DNA of 5,535 bases from an uncultured bacterium (GTDB lineage Bacteria > Patescibacteriota > Minisyncoccia > Phycocordibacterales > UBA9973), in assembly GCA_937895685.1 (NCBI GenBank), contig CALBMC010000096.1, forward strand, positions 1-5,535. Reading direction: 5' to 3'. Below, piece after piece: positions 1 to 5,535 of the stretch (positions within the stretch are counted from its first letter, which is position 1; every line of letters starts with the position of its first letter). Under the pieces are notes generated by a model. The model did no database searches and was not told the origin of the DNA. It worked only from the letters and a program-made list of their open reading frames with translations. The position numbers and the translations under genes are program-made.

Positions 1-765
1 GAGCTCAAAAGTAAGGTTGTTTCAGATATAACTTTTTCTGACGCTGATGGAGATGGGATTTCAGATTGGGAAGAGTATCTTTGGGGAACAAATCCAGAAA
101 AAACTGACTCAGACGGAGACGGGATTTCTGACTATGAAGAAATTCTCGAACAAAAAAAATCTAAAGGACTTAATAAAGAAGACCCTTCAGGAGAAAATAA
201 CTCTACTGATCAATTTTCAAAAGAGTTCTTTGCTACAATTGTCTCTTTAAAACAATCCGGCAGCCTAACAACTGAAGCTTTGGCAAATCTATCTAATTCT
301 TTAATAGAGAATGTCAGCAAAGAGGAAATTCCTGATGCTTACAACATGGATGATATAAAAGTCGGGGTAACAATACCTTCTATTTATTATAAAAACTTAG
401 GAGAGGTTTTATATTCATCTAGAACTTTTGAATTTGGAAGTGAGCTACAAGAACTTTCTGTTTTGGTAGACACAGCCAATGAGGCCTCTGCTTCAAGACT
501 CTCCGTTATTGGAGCAGAATACAAAGCTTTGTCTGAAAAAGTAATGGAGATAGTTGTTCCAACAGATATATACGAAACTCATTTATCACTTTCTAACTCT
601 TTATACAAGACAGGTGACGCCCTTCAGCAAGCCGCCGTCCTTTCAAGCGACCCAATAAGTGGCGTTGCTGGAATAAGTTTCTATTTTAAATATAGTGAAG
701 AATTCACAGAATCCTTATCTTCATTAGAAGACTATTTCACACAAAAAGGTATAATAGTTCCATAA
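1..765 (+). CDS. Ca-binding-repeat (thrombospondin type 3 / EF-hand-loop) protein, 5'-truncated
   Basis: The frame is open from base 1 to the TAA at 763-765, giving 254 residues with the N-terminus outside the window. Residues 14-25 and 36-47 form two acidic loops of pattern DxDxDGxxDxxE (D14/D16/D18/D22/E25 and D36/D38/D40/D44/E47), linked by a WGTNP turn; this is the signature of thrombospondin type 3 or EF-hand-like calcium loops. A polar linker (about 50-70) leads to a helical domain (about 70-250), starting with an FSKEFFATIVSLKQSG segment and ending in YFTQKGI. I recall similar proteins beside type IV secretion genes in Parcubacteria, where an N-terminal membrane anchor precedes the repeats; that anchor would lie upstream here. 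Calcium binding is inferred from the motif. The role is unknown, perhaps an envelope or structural accessory. The stop abuts the next gene's ATG, so the two are probably co-transcribed. An internal TTG at 280 could pass as a start but would remove the repeats, and the frame is coding-like well before it. Confidence 0.85.
   Translation, partial: ELKSKVVSDITFSDADGDGISDWEEYLWGTNPEKTDSDGDGISDYEEILEQKKSKGLNKEDPSGENNSTDQFSKEFFATIVSLKQSGSLTTEALANLSNSLIENVSKEEIPDAYNMDDIKVGVTIPSIYYKNLGEVLYSSRTFEFGSELQELSVLVDTANEASASRLSVIGAEYKALSEKVMEIVVPTDIYETHLSLSNSLYKTGDALQQAAVLSSDPISGVAGISFYFKYSEEFTESLSSLEDYFTQKGIIVP
40..141 (+). repeat. Two tandem DxDxDG calcium-loop repeats within the coding region
   Basis: Bases 40-75 and 106-141 encode two 12-residue acidic loops with a 22-residue period. 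Both contain D-x-D-G-D-G-I-S-D followed by an aromatic residue and two glutamates. The DNA copies are similar but differ mainly at third positions (gat/gac, tca/tct), which points to an old duplication under protein-level constraint rather than a recent DNA repeat. Confidence 0.8.
750..755 (+). promoter_or_regulatory. Possible -10 hexamer (TATAAT) ahead of the 838-residue protein gene
   Basis: An exact TATAAT lies at 750-755 inside the last codons of the upstream gene, 10 bases before the ATG at 766. A start site about 7 bases downstream would leave only a few bases of leader. No TTGACA-like -35 box is seen at 15-18 bp spacing. In an AT-rich coding sequence (it also spells Gly-Ile-Ile codons) this may be chance, so the call is weak. 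Confidence 0.2.
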
Positions 766-3282
766 ATGACTTCTGGGAAAAAAATTAATTTATCAATCGC
801 ATTATTATTAATAACTGTTTTTTCTTTTCCAAAAAATAGTTATGCAATAACAGACCCAATAAACTATACGGGTAATTCTTCTTCTGGGGCAATTTCTGGG
901 GGAGTGGTAACGGCAGCTCTTGGTTGTACTGATGCATATGCAAAAATAGGAGATACTGTTGAAAAGCTTTTTAGTGGGGAAGTTACAGAGAAAATAACCG
1001 GCTTAGCAGAGAATGCAGTTCCAACAAAAGATGGAGCGGTTAGGGCTGACGTAAAAGAACAGAACGACAAAGAAAAATGTAAGGACGCCATTGCTTATGC
1101 CGCAGCAAAGGTGACACTAAGAGCAATGACTCAAAACATTATTAACTGGATTGGTTCTGGTTTCGACGGAGACAGTCTTTTTATTAAAAACCCAGAATCT
1201 TTCTTCAAATCTATTGCAGATCAAGAAGTCTACAGTTTCGTAACTGAATTAAATAACCCAGACAAATATCCTTGGGGCCCAGAGATAGGCGAAGCTCTTT
1301 CTGTTGCATACGAAGGAGATGACTTTGAAGATACAACAATTTTTACTCTCGACGAGGAGATAGGTGAGGACTGGGAAGATTTCTTTGATGATTTCAATGT
1401 GGGTGGATGGGACGGCTGGATTGCCGCAACTCAAAATCCCGCAAATAATCCAGTAGGATTTAGAGCCGAGGCGTCAAAGGCTCTTGATAATAAGATAGAA
1501 GATAAACTAGAGGAAGCCAATAAAGAGCTTACCTGGGGAAATGGTTTCGTTTCCCTCAAAAAATGTGTTGAGTATAAAGACGCGTCTGAACTTAATGCGG
1601 GTGGAGGATATATTCCAGGAGACTATCTAGGTGGAGCTTATGGAACAACAGAAGGGGATTACACTCTAGGTGGACTAGAAATAGACAACTGTACAAGATA
1701 TGAAATAACAACACCAGGAAATGCCATCTCAGACCAACTAAACTTGAGTCTTGGATCTGGAATAAGGGAGGCAGAGCTTGCTGACGAACTAAACGAGTCT
1801 ATTGCATCAATAGTTGACGCGCTTACAAATCAACTTATTTACGAAGGAGTTTCAGCTGTCCAAAATTCTCTTGTAGACACAGAACAAACTGGTGGCTATG
1901 GATCAAACAATGGTTTCTATGATGGAACATTTGATACAGCCTCTGGATTTACTTGGGACCCATATGCGCCAGTTGACCTAGCGGCAGTTGTTCCAGACGA
2001 CCTAGAAAGGTTAAATGAGTACACCACAACCCTAACACAAGCAAAAAGCTTTATTGAGACCCAAATGCTTCCAACTCTTGAAGCAATAGATAATTTAATG
2101 CCAGAACCAGACTATGGATATGATCAGAGGATGCAAGATGTATATAACGCAAGAATTTCAGCAATTTATGCTGAGTCAGATTATGACAAGTTCCAAAATG
2201 GAATGGACGTATTTTTCAGTACAATAACACTTGGAATTTTAACCCCTCTTGTTGAAATTGATGACCAACAATTTGCACAAAGGAAAGCCGAGGCTGCAAA
2301 CGCAGAAACTGAAAGCTATCAAAGAGAAATCCAAAGAATAGCTTGGGATATTCAAAATCACAATTTACCAAGCGCGTCTTTATTTAGAGAACAAAGAGAC
2401 AAGATAGGAACATATACAGAACTTCTAAGTGCTTATAAAACAAGCATTGCGGAAGTCAGTGGTTTAATTGGAAAACTCAATTACATTACAGAAAATCTTT
2501 GTGATGAAGCAACAGAACCAGATTGTGATAACACCTCTCTTCAATATGTATACTCAACAGTTGTACCTTATATTCCAGATGAAGAAGCAAATGATACCGC
2601 ACTTGCAGACTATGAAACTTTCCAAGTTGAAAGAAACTATGCCTCATCTCTCATCCCTACTCTAAATTCCGAACTGGCCCTCGTTCCTTTTGGAGCAGCA
2701 GTTGAGCCTTCTGTGGGCCCAATATCTTCAATAAATGGATCTTGGGGACTGGTTCCTCCTATAAAAATGCCAATGACTAACGGACAATATGACGATCTGT
2801 CTTGGCAACAAAGAAAAGCAATAGATTATGCAGACTCTCTATCAGCACTCGATCTAGTTGGTGAATATGTAAACGCAGCAATCTTTGGGGCTTTTGATCC
2901 AGATGAGAACATATATGTCTACGCTGGGGTGGTTTATAGCACGTCTGGCGCAGCGAATACGGCTTACAATAATAACCTTTCTCTTGTTTCAGCAAACTTG
3001 ATTTCTCCTCTACAAAATCCTTATTCTCTATATTATCCGTTGCCAAATCCTTCAATAAATCCATTTAATGTCTTCCAAATATCTGAAGGGGACGGAACAA
3101 TTATCGTTACCTGTGTAAATTACTCAAACTGTCCTCTATATTCAGGACAAGACATATATTCAAACTTCTCATCTCTAGCAAAATCTATATATGAGGAGTC
3201 TGGCTCTCCTGGAGCTGATGATTCTATAAGAAGAATTCAAATAAATCCTTACGCTGAAGCATACGACAATCCTAATTATTAA
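766..3282 (+). CDS. Large secreted protein of unknown function, CPR type IV secretion-associated type
   Basis: This 838-residue protein begins with a signal peptide: K5/K6, a hydrophobic core (about 9-21), and a likely signal peptidase I site after S-Y-A (residue 27). There is no obvious membrane anchor afterwards, so it is probably released or kept in the envelope. Residues about 105-160 (helical, with INWIGSGFDGD), 215-235 (TQNPANNP) and 316-356 (TPGNAISDQLNLSLGSG, then an ELADELNE helix) resemble conserved blocks I recall from uncharacterised Parcubacteria proteins near VirB6-like genes. An acidic stretch spans about 185-210. A charged, coiled-coil-like helical region spans about 498-575. 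Eight cysteines (54, 105, 267, 309, 579, 587, 783, 789), all in the mature part, could form up to four disulfides. The ATG at 766 is chosen because it gives the full signal peptide and directly follows the upstream TAA; the next methionine is residue 121. The only SD-like AAAGG (745-749) is 16 bases upstream, too far for a normal ribosome site, so translational coupling is likely. A terminator follows the stop by eight bases. No enzymatic motif was recognised. Confidence 0.85.
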   Translation: MTSGKKINLSIALLLITVFSFPKNSYAITDPINYTGNSSSGAISGGVVTAALGCTDAYAKIGDTVEKLFSGEVTEKITGLAENAVPTKDGAVRADVKEQNDKEKCKDAIAYAAAKVTLRAMTQNIINWIGSGFDGDSLFIKNPESFFKSIADQEVYSFVTELNNPDKYPWGPEIGEALSVAYEGDDFEDTTIFTLDEEIGEDWEDFFDDFNVGGWDGWIAATQNPANNPVGFRAEASKALDNKIEDKLEEANKELTWGNGFVSLKKCVEYKDASELNAGGGYIPGDYLGGAYGTTEGDYTLGGLEIDNCTRYEITTPGNAISDQLNLSLGSGIREAELADELNESIASIVDALTNQLIYEGVSAVQNSLVDTEQTGGYGSNNGFYDGTFDTASGFTWDPYAPVDLAAVVPDDLERLNEYTTTLTQAKSFIETQMLPTLEAIDNLMPEPDYGYDQRMQDVYNARISAIYAESDYDKFQNGMDVFFSTITLGILTPLVEIDDQQFAQRKAEAANAETESYQREIQRIAWDIQNHNLPSASLFREQRDKIGTYTELLSAYKTSIAEVSGLIGKLNYITENLCDEATEPDCDNTSLQYVYSTVVPYIPDEEANDTALADYETFQVERNYASSLIPTLNSELALVPFGAAVEPSVGPISSINGSWGLVPPIKMPMTNGQYDDLSWQQRKAIDYADSLSALDLVGEYVNAAIFGAFDPDENIYVYAGVVYSTSGAANTAYNNNLSLVSANLISPLQNPYSLYYPLPNPSINPFNVFQISEGDGTIIVTCVNYSNCPLYSGQDIYSNFSSLAKSIYEESGSPGADDSIRRIQINPYAEAYDNPNY

Positions 3283-3290
3283 ATCCCCTG

Positions 3291-3319
3291 AAAAAGCGCT
3301 AGAAAATAGCGCTTTTTTT
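3291..3319 (+). terminator. Rho-independent terminator
   Basis: An 11-bp perfect stem (3291-3301 pairing with 3307-3317, core AGCGCTA/TAGCGCT) closes a 5-base GAAAA loop and runs into seven T residues (3313-3319), with another T run at 3321-3326. It begins eight bases after the stop codon of the secreted-protein gene and should end that transcript. The A-run on the left arm (3291-3295) would give a shorter U-tract on the minus strand, but no convergent gene is present to use it. Confidence 0.9.
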
Positions 3320-3330
3320 ATTTTTTGGAT

Positions 3331-3336
3331 TATAAT
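3331..3336 (+). promoter_or_regulatory. Putative -10 box (TATAAT) for the VirB6-like gene
   Basis: A perfect TATAAT lies in the short intergenic gap, just after the terminator T-runs and seven bases before the TTG start at 3344. Usual spacing would place the transcription start at about 3342-3344, so the mRNA would be leaderless or nearly so. No good -35 hexamer is seen at 15-18 bp spacing, where the terminator right arm lies, and there is no exact extended -10 TG. The intergenic position after a terminator favours a real promoter more than the TATAAT at 750. Confidence 0.5.
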
Positions 3337-3343
3337 TAAAGTA

Positions 3344-5487
3344 TTGAATAAAAAAAGTGCAAAAAACTTTTTTGTAAAAGCGTTTACGGTTCTTTTCGTA
3401 ATGTTTTTTGGTTTTTCATTTTCTACACAAAGCGCCTTTGCAATTGAGCCAAGACCTAGCTCTATAAAAATAGAAAAAATAGATGTCACTTCAAATTCCA
3501 TAACAGTGAAGGTCACAGTCATAAACGCTAATAATGACTTAGTTAAGTGTGATCTAAAATTGGGTGTTAAAAAATCTACAGAAACAGAGTATATAAATTC
3601 AGATGAATTTGTTAACTCAACACCGTGTGCCTCTGACCCGATAGCAACGGTCAAACTAACAAACCTAGCACCAGGGACCACTTACAATATAAAACCAATC
3701 TATGAACTGGAGTCTTTTTTACTTGATGATCCCGATGTATTTGACACGCCTGGCGAGCTGACAGAGACAACTCTTCCAGGAACAGGAGGAGTGGGGGAGT
3801 TTGGAACCGAATTAATAGAAACACATAGCGCATTTCTAGATCAATACAAAGGAAGCGAACTATCTTTGCTTACACTAGATAGTGAGTTTAAAACAAAAGG
3901 AAAAGCTGGGGCATTGTTTAATTTAAAAATAAATAGTGAACTTCTTGGAAAATGGCCGAGTGGAAATTACTATACAGACTGGTCAGTTCTAGAGAAAACA
4001 GGGAACACAACAGATACTTTTATAGGAATAGTTTATGACAAAAGCGGAAAAGAAATAGAAGAGGTGCCTTATGTGACAACTGACGCAACGGGTGAACCAG
4101 TAAAAGACAATACCCACATGCCTGTAAATGTAACATTGCCGTTCTCAAACTTAGATTTCGAAACTGACTACACATTAAAAGCTTACTATAAAGCAAACTC
4201 TGGAATTTGGGGAGGTAATATAGACATAGGTATAAATGCCCTTGGTTATACAGATGAATCATATATAGAAATAGAAACTATTGAATTTAAAACACTTGCA
4301 AAAGGAGAGGGACAGAGCTTTGGAACAGTTGAAACAGGGACATACACAACAGGTGGAGGAAGTCGGGCGGGAATAGATAAAGTAAAATGTGAAGCTTCGC
4401 CTAGAACATGGGACGGATGTATGGTTCGATGGTTTTATTCACTTGTATATACACCTTCTCAAGCAATTCTTAGAGTTTCTGCTTCTTTGACTGACGCACT
4501 TCTTTCTTTCTCAATAAGTAGCGTAATTTATAACGCTTCAACTTTCACAGAGACTGGATGGCAAATAATAAGAGATATTTCAAATCTATTTTTCATAATA
4601 ATTCTAATTTATGTCGCGGTTGGGACAATTGTTGGAAGCCAAAAGGGTGGAGTTCAAAGAATAATAACTCAATTAATAGTTATCGCTCTTCTTATTAACT
4701 TCAGTCTCTTCTTCACAAGAATAATAGTTGATGCCTCAAACATCTTGGCAAGAGTCTTGTATAACACTATGACAGTTGAGGGGCAACCGGAAAAAGCAAT
4801 TGTTCAAGGAACAGGGGTGGACACAGAACAAAAATCTCTTTCAAGAGCAATTTCTAGTGGATTAAATTTTGAAAAAACAATTAGCCCTGAAATATTAAGT
4901 CATCCAAATGTAAACCTAGGATACTTTTTCCTGACTTATGTTTTTGGAACAGTTGTTTACTTGATAGCAGCCTGGGAATTTTTCTTGATTGGTGTAATGT
5001 TTTTAAATAGAATTTTAGAAATATGGATTTCTATGATCTTTGCACCTTTTGCCTTTATCAGCACAATCGTTCCGAGTTGGGGTAAAACATTTGGAAAAGT
5101 TAACTGGAAACCTTGGTTGGACAACCTCCTTTGTTGGTGTTTTATTGCACCAATCTTTCTATTTTTCGTAATGCTTATAACAGCTTTCATAAACTCAAGT
5201 TTCCTTGATGGTCTTCTTGTTGCAAAAGAATCCGGAAGTATAAACCTACTTATGTTCTGGGCAGCAGTAATATTGCAATTTATGATAATTATCGGACTTC
5301 TAAGAAAAGCTCGCGAGTTAGCAAAAACTATGGGTTGCGAAACAGCCGTAAACCTCTCTGGATACGCATCAGGTCTTGTAAAGAAGGTTGGTTTTGGTGC
5401 TGGGGCAGTTGCCCTTGGGGTTGCAAGCGGTGGAGCAGCGGCTATTGGAAGAAACACTCTTGGTAGAATGGGAACAAATGTTGCTCA
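3344..5487 (+). CDS. TrbL/VirB6-like type IV secretion membrane protein with N-terminal fibronectin III domain, 3'-truncated
   Basis: Residues 1-33 form a signal peptide (basic N-region, hydrophobic core 13-26, cleavage after A-F-A). Residues about 37-123 match a fibronectin type III fold, with the hallmark LTNLAPGTTYNIKPIY at 105-120. A second beta-rich domain (about 154-318) has a similar LPFSNLDFETDYTLKAYY strand pair and may be a divergent FN3/Ig-like domain. A Gly/Thr-rich linker and a Cys pair (C349, C359) precede the membrane domain. Hydrophobic segments lie at about 412-431, 440-462, 526-577 (two or three passes), 594-616 and 632-653, followed by a basic RKARELAK stretch and a Gly/Ala-rich tail. 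The order and the WQIIRDISNLFFIIILIYVAVGTIVG segment fit the TrbL/VirB6 family, the polytopic inner-membrane channel component of type IV secretion. The TTG start is chosen because it supplies the whole signal peptide; the next methionine (residue 20) is inside its hydrophobic core. No Shine-Dalgarno is visible. The last complete genuine codon is Ala714 (5483-5485). The apparent end DRKSVV-stop at 5489-5509 is translated adapter, so the real C-terminus is missing. Confidence 0.85.
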
Positions 5488-5535
5488 AGATCGGAAGAGC
5501 GTCGTGTAGGGAAAGAGTGTCTTCGCCTGTGTAGA
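5488..5535. other. Illumina TruSeq adapter contamination (non-biological)
   Basis: The stretch starts with AGATCGGAAGAGC and matches the known 33-base TruSeq universal-side read-through adapter through 5520. Next come eight bases, CTTCGCCT (5521-5528), the reverse complement of AGGCGAAG, which is TruSeq HT i5 index D505. Then GTGTAGA (5529-5535) matches the start of the flow-cell arm after the index. The order adapter, index, arm is exactly that of a dual-index library molecule read past its insert. Base 5488 could be the A-tail or a coincident genomic A. Genuine sequence ends at about 5487. Confidence 0.98.

Noticed and set aside
1..6. GAGCTC (SacI site) at the very first base, suggesting a cloning junction
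   Set aside because: The reading frame passes through it naturally and the other end carries a shotgun-library adapter, so a chance six-base palindrome is the simpler explanation.
47..250. A 67-residue open frame on the + strand overlapping the Ca-repeat coding region in another frame
   Set aside because: The other frame encodes two intact calcium loops over the same bases, so this one is an off-frame shadow.
2200..2255. Possible transmembrane segment in the secreted protein (about residues 481-497)
   Set aside because: The hydrophobic stretch is short, contains polar Ser/Thr residues and is bordered by acidic residues; it reads better as a buried or amphipathic segment.
3175..3681. A 168-residue open frame on the minus strand across the intergenic gap
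   Set aside because: It is antisense to the end of the secreted-protein gene and the signal peptide/FN3 part of the next gene, runs through the terminator hairpin, and shows no recognisable domain. Both + strand genes have far stronger support.
4957..5457. A 166-residue open frame on the minus strand inside the VirB6-like gene
   Set aside because: It is an antisense shadow of the membrane-domain coding region; its composition follows from the complementary codons, and no domain or start context supports it.
5507..5509. TAG as the natural stop of the VirB6-like gene
   Set aside because: The triplet lies inside the sequencing adapter (5488-5520), and the preceding DRKSVV is translated adapter.
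1..5535. tRNA, rRNA, CRISPR array, insertion sequence or alternative genetic code
   Set aside because: No cloverleaf, spaced direct repeats, transposase motifs or terminal inverted repeats were seen by eye. The reading frames are complete with the standard code, so TGA reassignment is not needed.

Overview
The window is a 5.5 kb contig-end fragment from an AT-rich bacterial genome. All three coding regions are on the + strand and read cleanly with the standard bacterial code, with no internal TGA needed. The gene set and the sequence patterns resemble type IV secretion/VirB6-linked clusters of Candidate Phyla Radiation bacteria (Patescibacteria, Parcubacteria-like). This placement comes from remembered family patterns, not from a search.

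Layout: (1) positions 1-765 hold the 3' part of a gene for a protein with two acidic Ca-binding repeats (thrombospondin type 3 / EF-hand-loop type) and a helical C-terminal domain. (2) Directly abutting it (stop TAA, then ATG) is a gene at 766-3282 for an 838-residue exported protein with a signal peptide, eight cysteines and a central helical region; its function is unknown. (3) A strong intrinsic terminator follows at 3291-3319, then a consensus TATAAT at 3331-3336. (4) From the TTG at 3344, a third gene encodes a signal peptide, one fibronectin type III domain, a second beta-rich domain, and a polytopic membrane domain of the TrbL/VirB6 type.

The last 48 bases are not biological. Positions 5488-5520 match the Illumina TruSeq read-through adapter exactly. 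They are followed by an 8-base i5 index (reverse complement of AGGCGAAG, TruSeq HT D505) and seven bases of the adjoining flow-cell arm. The apparent stop of the third gene at 5507-5509 lies inside the adapter, so that gene is truncated by the contig end and its true C-terminus is unknown.

Taken together, the genes look like part of a cell-envelope secretion or conjugation-like apparatus. The VirB6-like protein would be the inner-membrane channel component carrying an unusual extracytoplasmic adhesin-like N-terminus. The large secreted protein and the Ca-binding-repeat protein would be lineage-specific accessory parts outside the membrane. No ATPase (VirB4), coupling protein, pilin, relaxase, RNA gene, CRISPR array or insertion sequence is present. 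There is no gene-free stretch over 300 bases; the only intergenic region is 3283-3343.
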